A stretch of DNA of 64,000 nt, taken from NCBI RefSeq assembly GCF_002013915.1, contig NZ_MBTF01000013.1, forward strand, positions 29,423 to 93,422, in the 5' to 3' direction. Under the pieces are notes generated by a model that saw nothing but the letters and a program-made list of their open reading frames with translations, was not told the DNA's origin and ran no database searches. Shown piece by piece: positions 1 through 8,941 of this stretch; the first letter of the stretch is position 1; every line of letters starts with the position of its first letter. The position numbers and the translations under genes are program-made. The DNA is from Mucilaginibacter pedocola (lineage in GTDB: Bacteria > Bacteroidota > Bacteroidia > Sphingobacteriales > Sphingobacteriaceae).

Positions 1-60
1 CCGCTATGTAGGCTCTGTGAATCTCCGTGTAACCTCTGCGTCCTCCGTGGTTAAATAACC
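1..60. repeat. Partial copy of the AACCACAGAG dispersed inverted repeat (right half)
   Basis: The first 60 bases closely match the right end of the full copy at 57282-57461: both run through GGCTCTGTGAA, CTCCGTG, AACCTC and end in GTGGTTAAATAACC. Only the right arm is inside the window; the left arm would lie upstream. Non-coding. Confidence 0.75.
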
Positions 61-130
61 CCATTGCAAATAACCGTTTAACAAAGCAACCCCCAAAGCA
101 TTTTAAAAGTATCCTCTTAAAACGATACTC

Positions 131-1255
131 ATGCTCTTACGCATTGCCGAAGCCGAAGAACAACTCAATGCCTTGCTTACCGTAAAACGCATTCAGGATA
201 GCCCTGATCCGGCTTTGCTTGCCAAGGCAAGGGAGTGGTCGGCATTGGTGTGGGATGAGGCTGTTGGTTTGGGCCCTATGCCTTTAAGCGAGATGGAGGT
301 TACAGACGGACTGCGGCTTGCCACCCGGCCTGTTTATATTTGCGGCGTACACCGTAGCGGCACCACGCTCGTTCGTAACCTGCTCGACGGACATCCGCGC
401 CTGTGTGTGCTGCCTTCAGAAGGCACTTTTTATACCAACCAGGAGCGTCATTTATCCAAACTCCCGCAAACGGAATGGGCAAAGCATTTGGGTACCGAGT
501 GGCTGCGCAGATTGGCCAACCCCGTTAACCAGGCGCCGTATTGGCTATTGGGGCGCAGTATTGCTGAGGCATCTCCTTACGTAAGTTTTGCGCGTTATGT
601 GCTAAGCTGGTGGCAGGCAGTAGAGCATCGCCCGGGTACGCAATGGCCGCATTTGGCCATTGTATTGGCCTATGCCAGTTGCACCAATAATTTAAAAGCG
701 AAGTATTGGATTGATAAAACGCCAACTAACGAGCAATATCTTGACAGGATAAGGCAGGAAGCACCCGATGCCCGCATTATACACGTGATACGCGAGCCCT
801 TAGCCACTATTGCATCGCGCAAGGTGATGGAACCGGGTGCAGCCTTTAAAGGCGCTTTACGGGCATTAAAAATATCTTACATCATTGCGGAAAGAGAAAG
901 AAGCGAAGATGATCCGGCCTATCTTTTAGTACATTATGAACAGCTTTGCAACCAACCCAAAGCAGTAATAGAAGAGATGGCGCTGCTGCTGGGTATTGCC
1001 AATTTGCCTGTTTTGGGGCAGGCGACTGTAGCGGGTATGCCTGCCGAACCTAACAGTTCGTTCGGGGCGGATAAAGATGGAGGGAATATCGTAAAGTCAA
1101 AAAAGGAGGAAAGGAACGATGTCTTGAATGCCGAAGAAAAGAAACTTATAGCCGCTTACCTGAGTGCCGAAGCCGGTACACTTGGTTACGCATTACCTGT
1201 CATTGATTTATTGGAGCGTATATGGCTGCGGTTGAAATATAGGTTAGTCAGGTAA
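131..1255 (+). CDS. Sulfotransferase family protein
   Basis: A 374-residue PAPS-dependent sulfotransferase-type protein. The P-loop-like 5'-phosphosulfate motif VHRSGTTLVRNLLDGHP lies near residues 73-89, and the 3'-phosphate-binding segment RIIHVIREPLATIASR is mid-protein. These are the two hallmark motifs of the Sulfotransfer_3 type. No signal peptide is visible, so it is probably cytosolic. In-frame upstream sequence meets a stop at 104-106, so ATG 131 is a reasonable start. It stands alone; the DUF72 gene follows 35 bases later in the same direction and could be co-transcribed. The acceptor substrate cannot be told from sequence. Confidence 0.8.
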   Translation: MLLRIAEAEEQLNALLTVKRIQDSPDPALLAKAREWSALVWDEAVGLGPMPLSEMEVTDGLRLATRPVYICGVHRSGTTLVRNLLDGHPRLCVLPSEGTFYTNQERHLSKLPQTEWAKHLGTEWLRRLANPVNQAPYWLLGRSIAEASPYVSFARYVLSWWQAVEHRPGTQWPHLAIVLAYASCTNNLKAKYWIDKTPTNEQYLDRIRQEAPDARIIHVIREPLATIASRKVMEPGAAFKGALRALKISYIIAERERSEDDPAYLLVHYEQLCNQPKAVIEEMALLLGIANLPVLGQATVAGMPAEPNSSFGADKDGGNIVKSKKEERNDVLNAEEKKLIAAYLSAEAGTLGYALPVIDLLERIWLRLKYRLVR

Positions 1256-1290
1256 AAAAATCTGCTTATCTTGCCAAAAAATATAGCAAT

Positions 1291-2223
1291 ATGGAATTTG
1301 GCCGCGTAACCGAAGATCAGCTCAACCTGATAGATTTTAGCCTGCCGCCCGACCCGGAGTTTACCGTAGAAACCCTGCGAAATGCCGGTACTACGGAGCC
1401 TTTACAGGTACGCGCCGGTTGCGCCAAGTGGGGGCGTAAGGAGTGGGTTGGCAAAATATACCCGCCCAAAACCAAGGATGCTAATTTTTTGGATGAGTAC
1501 GTTAAGCACTTCAACTGCATAGAGCTGAACGCCACCTTTTACCAAACCTATGGCCCCGATACCATTGGCAAGTGGAAAGCAAAGGCCGATGCTAACCCCG
1601 ACTTTAAATTTTGCCCCAAGTTTTCGCAGAGCATAAGCCATATACGCAGGCTAAAAAATGCCGAAGATATTACCACCAGCTATTACGAAGGTATTATGGC
1701 ATTTGGCGATAAGCTTGGCCCCCTGTTTTTGCAACTGAGCGATAACTATACGCCCAAAAGCCTGCCCGAACTAACCGCATACCTCGAAAGCCTTCCTACA
1801 GATGTTCCCGTGTTTGTAGAGCTTCGCCATAAAGATTGGTTTGCTGTGCCCGAAAACAGAAGCGCGGTTTTTAACCTGTTCAAGCGCCTTAATATTGGCA
1901 GCATACTAACCGATGCCAGCGGCCGGCGCGATTGCCTGCACATGATGCTGCCCACACCGCATGCCTTCATCCGCTTCGTAGGCAACAGCCTGCACCCTAC
2001 AGACTACAGCCGTTGCGATGAATGGGTAGACCGTATTGTGCAATGGAAAGACTTAGGCCTGCAGTCGGTATGGTTTTTTATGCACCAGCACGATGAACGC
2101 TACAGCCCCGAGCTTTGCGATTACGTAATAGATAAATTAAACAAACGTCTGGGTACCGATCTGATGCGGCCGCAGTTCATCTTGAAAGATGAGGGTTTAT
2201 CCGGAGTGCCAACGCTATTTTGA
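1291..2223 (+). CDS. DUF72 (YecE-like) family protein
   Basis: 310 residues with the DUF72 TIM-barrel signature: an N-terminal GCAKWGRKEWVGKIYPP segment near residue 44, the FNCIELNATFYQ motif, FKFCPKFSQSISH, FLQLSDNY, FVELRHKDWF, and a C-terminal VWFFMHQHDERYSPELCDYV segment. The family is widespread but its biochemical role is unknown. No signal peptide. It follows the sulfotransferase by 35 bases; nothing in the sequence links the two functions. Confidence 0.85.
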   Translation: MEFGRVTEDQLNLIDFSLPPDPEFTVETLRNAGTTEPLQVRAGCAKWGRKEWVGKIYPPKTKDANFLDEYVKHFNCIELNATFYQTYGPDTIGKWKAKADANPDFKFCPKFSQSISHIRRLKNAEDITTSYYEGIMAFGDKLGPLFLQLSDNYTPKSLPELTAYLESLPTDVPVFVELRHKDWFAVPENRSAVFNLFKRLNIGSILTDASGRRDCLHMMLPTPHAFIRFVGNSLHPTDYSRCDEWVDRIVQWKDLGLQSVWFFMHQHDERYSPELCDYVIDKLNKRLGTDLMRPQFILKDEGLSGVPTLF

Positions 2224-2294
2224 TCCCAATTAGATTTGACAACTTTCAAAAAGTTGTCCAATCTGGGAAATGCCCGTTAAATCAACATTTCACC

Positions 2295-4025
2295 CTAAAA
2301 TACCGGGCGTTCTATTTTGGTATCTTTAATTTTCCAGGCCTTCGCCAATTGTTTATTTAACTTTTGCAGCTTAAAAGTGTTGCCTGCGTAAGCGAACTGC
2401 AATCCTGTTAAGGCCCAGCCATTGTCGGGGTTTATTGTTAGGTCTTTATTTAGTACCGTTATGGCTTGGGCTTTCCTTCCCGCTTTTAACAGCGCATTAC
2501 CCAGGTATTGGCGTGCGGGTAGAGGCCAGTCGCGTGGTTCGTTGTATATAATATGGTCTTCGGCTACAACTGCCTGTTGCAGCAACGTTACCGCAGGTGG
2601 CAAGTCGCCCTTTGTTTGCGCGATTACGCCTTGTAATATCAGTTTGCCTACACCTGCGGCCTCGTAAGCCGAACTAAAATTGCCCAGCGGCACCTTTAAT
2701 TCAGGTGCTTGCATTTTCTGTTCCATCGCTGCCAGTTCCATCGCTGCTACGTTGGCGTCGCCTTTGCCGCAAAAGGCCATTCCTCTTGCGAAATGTAAAA
2801 GTACCGAGGCATAGCCTAAAGTATCTACGGGTGCTTGTTTTAAAATATCATCCCAGCGGCCAAAGCGTAATGCAGTAAATACCGGCTGCATATAAAAGTA
2901 TTGCATATAATTGCCTTCGGCCCCTTTTACCGATTGGTAAGGTACAACCAATTGCTGCAGGGTATCGGCACTTGTGGCAGCAATTTGATAGTTGCCGGCC
3001 ATTTGTGCGCAGTTTATTTTGAGGTGAATGTTATGAAACTCGTACAGGAAATCTAAAGTGGTTACAGGCTTGTATTGCGCGGCATATTGATGGTAGCCCT
3101 TTACTGCTGCAATATTATCGGCAATACCACGGCCATAGTGCCCGGTGCGGATGTAAATATGCGATGGCATATGCGTTACATGTGACACCGAGGGCATCAG
3201 GGTATCGAGCAGGTAAGCGCTTTTAAGTGCCAATTGTGGCGTGGCCGAGGCCTCCATGGTATGGATGTAGTAGTGGTTGGCACCAGGATGTTTTGGCGCG
3301 AGAGCAAGCGCTTTTTCTAATACCGTGCGTATTTCGGCGGTCCAGGCTTTGGGGCCTTGATCGTGGTTGTACAAGTCCCACGGGTGTAAAAGCAACAGCG
3401 CATCTGCATATAGCGCCAACACATCGGCATTTTGCGGGTATCTGGTGTAAACCTGTTTCATGGCAGCGGCGTAGTTTACCCGTAGTTGCCTAACACTAAT
3501 GGTGGTATCGCTGCTGTAGCGTTGCTGCATGGCGGTAATTAAGGCCTGCTCTAAGGGCGAGCAGGTATTAAAGAGTTGTTTACTTTTTACAGACGCTTCA
3601 TAAGCGCCGGTGGGTGGTGCATAGCCATTGGGGTAGTTAATGGTTGGCCCCATTGATAACGATTTTCCATACCATGCCATTGCGCATTGCGGTGCCAGCC
3701 GGGTGGCTTTTTCGAAAGAAGCGATGGCTTCAATAGCATGAAAGGCAAAATACATGCTAAAGCCCTGGTTTACATAAAACTGCGCGCTATCGGTAGCGTG
3801 GCTCACCTTCCATTTATAATTGCCCCAGCCTTTTAAGGCAGGTATTTCGCCCGCTGCGGTGTCGGCATAACCAAATAAAGGTGTGCAAAGGCTTGCACGC
3901 ACCTGCGGATACCTGTACCATTTTACAGGCTGCTTTTGGCTAATACGGCTTGTGTATAACGACCGCGCGCTGATTAAAGCTGTACAAAGCAGAGCGCCGA
4001 GTGCGAGCAGGTGTTTGATCTTCAT
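2295..4025 (-). CDS. Secreted tetratricopeptide-repeat protein
   Basis: 576 residues. It begins with a basic n-region and hydrophobic core (MKIKHLLALGALLCTALISA), consistent with export. TPR-like helix pairs follow: AFHAIEAIASFEKATRLAPQ, VLEKALALAPKHPGANHYY and AITVLNKDLTINPDNGWALTGL. A conserved HxxHMPSHIYIRTGHYG stretch is typical of large Bacteroidota TPR proteins of unknown function. It is transcribed alone and converges with the DUF72 gene. No catalytic motif is recognisable. Confidence 0.7.
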   Translation of the reverse strand: MKIKHLLALGALLCTALISARSLYTSRISQKQPVKWYRYPQVRASLCTPLFGYADTAAGEIPALKGWGNYKWKVSHATDSAQFYVNQGFSMYFAFHAIEAIASFEKATRLAPQCAMAWYGKSLSMGPTINYPNGYAPPTGAYEASVKSKQLFNTCSPLEQALITAMQQRYSSDTTISVRQLRVNYAAAMKQVYTRYPQNADVLALYADALLLLHPWDLYNHDQGPKAWTAEIRTVLEKALALAPKHPGANHYYIHTMEASATPQLALKSAYLLDTLMPSVSHVTHMPSHIYIRTGHYGRGIADNIAAVKGYHQYAAQYKPVTTLDFLYEFHNIHLKINCAQMAGNYQIAATSADTLQQLVVPYQSVKGAEGNYMQYFYMQPVFTALRFGRWDDILKQAPVDTLGYASVLLHFARGMAFCGKGDANVAAMELAAMEQKMQAPELKVPLGNFSSAYEAAGVGKLILQGVIAQTKGDLPPAVTLLQQAVVAEDHIIYNEPRDWPLPARQYLGNALLKAGRKAQAITVLNKDLTINPDNGWALTGLQFAYAGNTFKLQKLNKQLAKAWKIKDTKIERPVF

Positions 4026-4171
4026 TGCGGCAGAGTTTTAAGTTGCTGCAATTTAGATAATTAGCTTTGAAAAAGCGACGACGTAATATTCGTTTTGTTA
4101 TTTTGATTCAAAAGCGGGTAACAGGACTGAGTAAAGGAACCGGGGGCTATGCTATACGTTAAAATTCTTCC

Positions 4172-4189
4172 GGCGGTGGGGGCACCGCC
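4172..4189. other. Short perfect stem-loop GGCGGTG-gggg-CACCGCC
   Basis: A 7-bp perfect stem with a four-base loop in the gap between the TPR gene (starting at 4025) and the PspC gene (stop at 4267). No T-run follows on either strand, so it is not a standard terminator. The gap is 241 bases; the only other thing seen in it is the short repeat at 4226-4263. Confidence 0.4.
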
Positions 4190-4225
4190 TCGTGGTTATG
4201 ATGTGCTTATCGTATACAACGGAGT

Positions 4226-4263
4226 TCATCTGCACATCTGTAATTTGCACATCTGCACATCCG
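4226..4263. repeat. Short CTGCACAT repeat
   Basis: Three overlapping copies of an (A/T)TTGCACATCTG / CATCTGCACATC type unit. A similarly built stretch precedes the LuxE-like gene at 40922-40957. Non-coding; function unknown. Confidence 0.5.
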
Positions 4264-4266
4264 GCC

Positions 4267-4488
4267 TTACATATCCACTGCGCGTGAGCGGCGGCGTTTT
4301 ACGTAATTGCGTATATCGAGAACTATACCCGCAAAAAAGTAAAATATCAAAGGGAACCCTACTGCCAGGAACGACGAGTAGATAAAAAACAAGCGTATTT
4401 TGGCGATGGATACGTTGAAACGCTCGCCCAGGTAAGTGCATACCCCAAAAGAGTAGCGCTCAAAAAAGGTGATTATCCGTTGTAGCAT
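4267..4488 (-). CDS. PspC domain protein
   Basis: 73 residues resembling the small PspC-domain proteins common in Bacteroidota: an N-terminal LQRIITFFERYSFGVCTYLGERF segment, then IAKIRLFFIYSSFLAVGFPLIFYFFAGIVL, a long hydrophobic membrane segment, and a basic tail NYVKRRRSR. PspC domains act in envelope-stress sensing; here there is no attached regulator domain. The stop of the upstream DUF2851 gene is at 4490, one base from this start, so the two genes are almost certainly co-transcribed and perhaps translationally coupled. Confidence 0.75.
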   Translation of the reverse strand: MLQRIITFFERYSFGVCTYLGERFNVSIAKIRLFFIYSSFLAVGFPLIFYFFAGIVLDIRNYVKRRRSRAVDM

Positions 4489-4489
4489 A

Positions 4490-5776
4490 TCAAGCCGGTT
4501 TTAGTATTTTCACTCCAACGCCGCATTGCAGGCATTTCTTATAGCTGCAATAATTATTTTTTAACTCGAGCAGCCCCTGCGATTCGAACGCCGTGAAAAT
4601 ATTTACCCCTAAGGTAGCAAATTCCTGCGTAACATGGTTATTTTCAGCAGGTATATTTTCTAACAGTTTTAACGCGCGGCTGGTATAAAAACTTTGCCCC
4701 ATGTGTTTGCCATAACAAAACAGGAACAAAGCAACGGTATTCAGCAACACCGTGTCAACCGATGCCTGCCCGAAATGTTTGCCCACAGGCGGCGATTCTT
4801 TATCGAACCGGTAATGCGTTTCCCAATAGGGGTTAACTTTTATATCAGCAAATAAGGCACGCAATTCCTTTACTTCTTTTAGTTCGAGAATTTTCGAGAA
4901 CAGGTAGCTGCTTTGTATTATGAGCGCGGCAAACTGCGCCAACCGCACCGTAGGGAAGTTTTGCGGGCGCATCCGCATAAATTTCCATAAGTGGTTTTCA
5001 ATAGGAGTGAGGTTGAATTTCTTCCGCAGGTAGTCGTACTCTTTTTTCAGGCTGCGCGGATATTCATCCTCGGGTTCTGCCTCTAAAAAGCCCGCCTGCC
5101 CAAATATCAATGCCTCTATTTGCAGCGGGTTGTTCTTATGCTTGGCCAGTATGTTTTGCGGTAACGATTTGGCCATTAGCTCAAACGGCAGCGCATTAGT
5201 TTTAAACCCGAAGTTGGCGGCAAGGTATTGGTAAAAGGTTTCTTCCCAATCGCCGCGGTTTTTGGCTAACGTGGCATTTACGGCTTCGGTGCGTTTCTCT
5301 AATCGCTCTACCAATACACGGGTAAGCCAGTTGTGCATGGTAAGCGGGTCTACACGGCTAATGTTGCCCTCGCAGGGTATAACGGTTTGGTTGCCGAATA
5401 CAAGATTATGGTAGCGCTGATAAAGGTCGGCGCTAATACGATCCTTTAATTCCAGTGTAGGTAGCGGGCGGCCGTTGGCGAGGGTTACCGGTGCATCATC
5501 GGTATATACCACGTGCAATATTACATTATCATACGCACCATTACCGGTGTGCCCGTGGCGTTGCCAGTCGGCCGAATTGATATGCAGTTCGGCATTGCCC
5601 GCCCAGGTAGTGTCGCCAATGCGTATGCGCGCATTCTGGAAATCGGGCCCCGCATGGGTGTTGTGTAAGCCTACCGAATATATTTCTAAAGCTTCGCCTG
5701 TAGTGGTGCGCAAGTCCTGCTTATCAAACAGGCGGAACTTCCATACGTAATGCAAAAAGTCTTCAGTGAGTACCAT
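4490..5776 (-). CDS. DUF2851 family protein
   Basis: About 428 residues from the preferred start. The open frame extends upstream to 5821, but the family normally begins at VLTEDFLHYVWKFRLFD, and an ATG encodes the residue just before it at 5774-5776. Conserved landmarks are SVGLHNTHAGPDFQNARIRIG, WAGNAELHINSADWQRHGH and NVILHVVY near the N-terminus, then a C-terminal helical region ending with a Cys pair (KKCLQCGVG). This is a Bacteroidota family of unknown function, often found beside PspC as here. Confidence 0.8.
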   Translation of the reverse strand: MVLTEDFLHYVWKFRLFDKQDLRTTTGEALEIYSVGLHNTHAGPDFQNARIRIGDTTWAGNAELHINSADWQRHGHTGNGAYDNVILHVVYTDDAPVTLANGRPLPTLELKDRISADLYQRYHNLVFGNQTVIPCEGNISRVDPLTMHNWLTRVLVERLEKRTEAVNATLAKNRGDWEETFYQYLAANFGFKTNALPFELMAKSLPQNILAKHKNNPLQIEALIFGQAGFLEAEPEDEYPRSLKKEYDYLRKKFNLTPIENHLWKFMRMRPQNFPTVRLAQFAALIIQSSYLFSKILELKEVKELRALFADIKVNPYWETHYRFDKESPPVGKHFGQASVDTVLLNTVALFLFCYGKHMGQSFYTSRALKLLENIPAENNHVTQEFATLGVNIFTAFESQGLLELKNNYCSYKKCLQCGVGVKILKPA

Positions 5777-5898
5777 GGCGGCCAGCTTTCGGTTTAGTTT
5801 TTTATTGGGATGAATATACAAGTTTTGCTAAATATTTTGGTAAAATAAATTCCTTTGCGATATTTTTCTTCGCTGCTGTTTACTTACCTTGTAGGCCT

Positions 5899-6876
5899 AT
5901 GGAAAAGTTTCTTTTATCTGCCTTTACTTTGTTTATCGCAGCCCTAACTTTTGCGCAACCATCCGGCTCGCCCGTAAAAAAGAACGGTGAGTTAAGCGTT
6001 AAAGACGGCCGTATTGTTAACCAAAACGGGCAGCCGCCGCAATTGCGTGGTGTAAGCCTCTCCTGGAGTTTATGGGCCGGGAAGAAGTACTATAATGCCG
6101 ATGTGGTTAACTGGCTGGTGAAGGACTTTAAAATATCCCTGCTACGGGCATCAATGGGCGTGCAGCCCGCCGGCGGTTACCTGCAGCAACCTGCCGAGCA
6201 AAAACAGATAGTGATTGATGTTGCAGATGCTGCTATAAAAAACGGCATTTATGTACTGATAGACTGGCACGACCATAACAGCCACTTGCACACTGCTGAA
6301 GCTAAACAGTTTTTCGCCGAAATGGCTAAAAAGTACAGCGGCGTGCCTAACGTGATATACGAAATTTGGAACGAGCCCGAGAAGGTAAGCTGGGATACCG
6401 TAAAGGCGTATGCGCTGCAGGTAATACCCGAGATACGCAGGTACGATAGCAAGAACCTCATCATAGTAGGCAGCCCGCATTGGGACCAGGATGTCGATAT
6501 AGCCGCCGCCGACCCCATTAAGGGGTTTAACAATATTGCTTATTCCTTTCACTTTTATGCATCAGATAAAAACCACCAGGAAAAGCTGCGTGCCCGTGCC
6601 GATAAGGCCATGAAAATGGGCTTGCCACTAATGGTGACCGAGTGGGGCGTAGGCGAAAGCAATGGCAACGGGCAATTTAGCCGAAGCAAAACAAAACTCT
6701 GGATGGATTGGCTTAACGTTAACCAGCTCAGTTGGGCCAATTGGAACCTCACGGATAAAGATGAAACCACCGCCCTGCTGGAACCCGTCGCGCCCGCCAC
6801 CGGCGGCTGGACGGAAGAACAACTAACTTATGCAGGGCAATACATCCGCAAGGCGTTACGGCAGTTGAACAAATAA
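5899..6876 (+). CDS. Secreted GH5 endoglucanase (cellulase family)
   Basis: 325 residues with a signal peptide (MEKFLLSAFTLFIAALTFAQ). GH5 catalytic TIM barrel: N-terminal RGVSLSWSLW, then VLIDWHDHN, the acid/base Glu in YEIWNEP (E159), a SFHFY motif near 216-220 and the nucleophile Glu in VTEWGVG (E248). The order and spacing fit GH5 endo-beta-1,4-glucanases, possibly subfamily 2. No carbohydrate-binding module or type IX secretion tail is visible. It stands alone, 12 kb from the GH3/SusCD locus, so no shared control is shown. Cellulose or another beta-glucan is a family-level guess. Confidence 0.88.
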   Translation: MEKFLLSAFTLFIAALTFAQPSGSPVKKNGELSVKDGRIVNQNGQPPQLRGVSLSWSLWAGKKYYNADVVNWLVKDFKISLLRASMGVQPAGGYLQQPAEQKQIVIDVADAAIKNGIYVLIDWHDHNSHLHTAEAKQFFAEMAKKYSGVPNVIYEIWNEPEKVSWDTVKAYALQVIPEIRRYDSKNLIIVGSPHWDQDVDIAAADPIKGFNNIAYSFHFYASDKNHQEKLRARADKAMKMGLPLMVTEWGVGESNGNGQFSRSKTKLWMDWLNVNQLSWANWNLTDKDETTALLEPVAPATGGWTEEQLTYAGQYIRKALRQLNK

Positions 6877-6939
6877 TTTACAATAGCATAGCCAAATAGC
6901 CCGGTGCTTTTGCCTAAATTGTGAAAAACTAAATGGCTT

Positions 6940-7398
6940 ATGCGGCATGCAGTTGTTTTGTGGTTACCAGTAGCAATAGCATGGCTTTTGCACAGTTGCG
7001 CTCACAATAAAAAGCTTTACACCAGCGACTGTAGTGCCGACATCTCCTACAAAAAAATAGGCTACGCAGCACTGGCCGATAGCATTACCCATTACGACAA
7101 ACAATATGTGGAGGTATCGGGACGGTTTGCCGAGGGTAAGGATCTTTCCGCATTGGTAAACGATAGCCTATACGCCATCCATGGCGAAAGCCGCGCTTTT
7201 TGGATAAACTTTTCGCAGGACTGCCCGCTATACCTCAAGGGCACACACCAAGGCTTCTTTGCCTCCGAAGATGGAGCCGGCAACAAACTTAATGACAGGA
7301 TGGTAACCGTGCGCGGCAGGGTTGATTTGCGGCAGAAAGGGCACAACAAAGCCTACCGCGCCACTATTGACGACATCAGCTATATCGAAATAGAATAG
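6940..7398 (+). CDS. Hypothetical lipoprotein-like exported protein
   Basis: 152 residues. It starts with a hydrophobic stretch followed by LLHSCAHNKK, a plausible lipobox with Cys at residue 21, so probably an outer-envelope lipoprotein. The body is a compact beta-rich domain (YVEVSGRFAEG, FWINFSQDCPLYL, RMVTVRGRVDLRQKGHNKAYRATI). VEVSGRF and VTVRGRVD resemble strands of small OB-fold-like domains, but I cannot assign a family. It lies 63 bases downstream of the GH5 gene on the same strand. Confidence 0.6.
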   Translation: MRHAVVLWLPVAIAWLLHSCAHNKKLYTSDCSADISYKKIGYAALADSITHYDKQYVEVSGRFAEGKDLSALVNDSLYAIHGESRAFWINFSQDCPLYLKGTHQGFFASEDGAGNKLNDRMVTVRGRVDLRQKGHNKAYRATIDDISYIEIE

Positions 7399-7401
7399 CT
7401 G

Positions 7402-7824
7402 TTAATGGTTTACCACCAGGTTGTTGCTTTCTATAAAAGCCTTCAACAAGGCTATTGAGGGATGGTCGCCGGTTTTCGACATAATACTTTCTGTAGTAGT
7501 AATGTCGTCAATAAACTTGCACGAATCCTCATCGCTCATCAAGCCAAAGCCCATAGCCCAATTGGGGAAGTTGCGCTTCTCAATGGGTTCATTCATCATC
7601 ACGATGACGTTTTTGTGGCGGTTATCGCGTTCTATTTTTTCAAAAATGGTATCAACCTCATCATCATCGCCTTCCAGCACTTGTATAAAACTGCCTTCGC
7701 AATACAGCAAAACGCCTGTAATGTTGTGTAGTTTGTTGTTGCGGCGCGATACTTCCAGTATCTCCATTAAAATCTCGTCGCCCAACAGGGTGCGCGAGGT
7801 GCTCACATAAAGTAAATTTTTCAT
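7402..7824 (-). CDS. BLUF-domain blue-light photoreceptor
   Basis: 140 residues from ATG 7824; the frame is open to 7845, but BLUF domains start at KNLLYVST. It matches the BLUF fold almost end to end. Counted from the longer start, the flavin-contacting residues are the Tyr in LLYVSTS (Y13), the second Asn in RRNNKLHNITG (N37), the Gln in FIQVLEG (Q55) and the Trp in RNFPNWAMGF (W96). These correspond to Y8/N32/Q50/W91 of cyanobacterial Slr1694. It binds FAD and senses blue light. No effector domain is fused, so signalling must pass through a partner protein. The partner is not evident here; the neighbours are a hypothetical lipoprotein (convergent) and an MBL-fold hydrolase. Confidence 0.9.
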   Translation of the reverse strand: MKNLLYVSTSRTLLGDEILMEILEVSRRNNKLHNITGVLLYCEGSFIQVLEGDDDEVDTIFEKIERDNRHKNVIVMMNEPIEKRNFPNWAMGFGLMSDEDSCKFIDDITTTESIMSKTGDHPSIALLKAFIESNNLVVNH

Positions 7825-7910
7825 ATCGGGGGATATTGCCCGCAATTTAAGCGTTTAATAATCACCTGAATGTCAATAAGTAAAATAAACAATATGGGAA
7901 TGCGAAAGCC

Positions 7911-8672
7911 TTAAATTTCCAGCTTTAATCCGTCGTAGGCCAGGTGTATACCAGCAGGTAATTCGGGGTCGATATCTGCATGTTTACCCATGCGGTGGCT
8001 GATGTGGGTAAAGTAGGTGGCTTCGGCACCAATATCATGTGCAAATTCAATGGCCTCCTCTAAAGTGAAGTGCGATATGTGCTTTTCTTTTTGCAGGGCA
8101 TTTACTATCAGTGTTTTACAGCCGCGTATTTTTTGGCGTTCACTCTCATCTACCGTTTTGGCATCGGTTATGTAAACGAGGTCTTTTATCCTGAAGCCCA
8201 GCACAGGCAATTTATAATGCATTACCTGCAGGGGGATAAAATGTATACTGCCTATATCAAAGGGTTCCAGCCCAATGGTATGCAACTCTATCTGCGGGAT
8301 GCCGGGGTAGCCCTTATCATCAAAAATATAAGGGAACTCGCGGCGCAGGGCGGTTTGCACGCGCATGTCGGCATATACATCAACGGCGCTTTGCTGCTTG
8401 TAATTGAAGGCGCGTATATCGTCCATACCAGCCACGTGGTCTTTATGCTCGTGAGTGAAAACAATGGCATCCAAATGCATTACTTTGGCGCGCAGCATCT
8501 GGTACCTAAAATCTGGCCCCGAATCTATTACCACGGTTTTATCATCGCTCTCTATCAGTAACGATGTGCGCAGGCGTTTGTCGCGCTTATCGGTAGAGAT
8601 GCATACTTCGCATTCGCAGGCAATAACGGGTACACCCTGCGAGGTTCCGGTTCCAAGGAAGGTGATGGTCAC
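7911..8672 (-). CDS. MBL-fold metallo-hydrolase (PhnP-like)
   Basis: 253 residues. The metallo-beta-lactamase motif THEHKDH sits at residues 73-79, with SGPDFRYQ upstream and further His in VMHYKLP and THISHR. The N-terminal GTGTSQGVPVIACECEVC and the following RLRTSLLI are typical of the PhnP/cyclic-phosphodiesterase branch. The start codon is GTG and overlaps the TGA of the upstream small gene as GTGA (8669-8672), so translation is probably coupled. The substrate is unknown; PhnP itself cleaves ribosyl 1,2-cyclic phosphates. Confidence 0.82.
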   Translation of the reverse strand: MTITFLGTGTSQGVPVIACECEVCISTDKRDKRLRTSLLIESDDKTVVIDSGPDFRYQMLRAKVMHLDAIVFTHEHKDHVAGMDDIRAFNYKQQSAVDVYADMRVQTALRREFPYIFDDKGYPGIPQIELHTIGLEPFDIGSIHFIPLQVMHYKLPVLGFRIKDLVYITDAKTVDESERQKIRGCKTLIVNALQKEKHISHFTLEEAIEFAHDIGAEATYFTHISHRMGKHADIDPELPAGIHLAYDGLKLEI

Positions 8673-8941
8673 AGTTGCAGGGTGGTTTGTTTTAGTTGAT
8701 GTAAAAAGGCCGCCTGTTTTTCGTCGAGCAGGTGCAGGTCTATCTCCAGGGTGCGTGCCAGTTCGGCTACCGCTGCTATTTTGCTCTCCAGGTTAGCAAA
8801 TTTGTTCACCATTATCATGCGGCTGCTTTGCAGCAGGCAGGCTCCTGTTTTAAAGTTGCCCTTCTCGTAACGCACCCGGTACCCTGCCGATTTTAGCAGC
8901 AGTTCCAGTTTCTCCAGCGTATGATTGGTGATTGTTAGCAT
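8669..8941 (-). CDS. Small conserved hypothetical protein
   Basis: 90 residues from ATG 8941 (a TTG nine bases upstream also gives an open frame). The sequence MLTITNHTLEKLELLLKSAGYRVRYEKGNFKTGACLL looks like a small alpha/beta protein with a C-terminal helix (LHLLDEKQAAFLHQLKQTTLQL). It overlaps the MBL-fold gene by four bases, so both belong to one transcription unit. I do not recognise a named family. Confidence 0.65.
   Translation of the reverse strand: MLTITNHTLEKLELLLKSAGYRVRYEKGNFKTGACLLQSSRMIMVNKFANLESKIAAVAELARTLEIDLHLLDEKQAAFLHQLKQTTLQL

Noticed and set aside
4172..4189. Rho-independent terminator
   Set aside because: Good stem but no T-run on either strand, and it lies upstream of the TPR gene and downstream of PspC by about 80 bases.
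4149..4385. A 78-codon plus-strand frame opposite PspC
   Set aside because: The minus-strand frame is a convincing PspC protein directly coupled to DUF2851; the plus frame runs through the short repeat and has no recognisable features.
5899..6876. GH5 glucanase as part of the GH3/SusCD locus
   Set aside because: More than 12 kb away with unrelated genes between, and no GTGTA-N5-TACAC site was seen upstream.
8070..8561. A 163-codon open frame on the plus strand
   Set aside because: It is antisense to the MBL-fold hydrolase, whose HxHxDH motif is in the other frame; low-complexity aromatic composition is typical of shadow frames.
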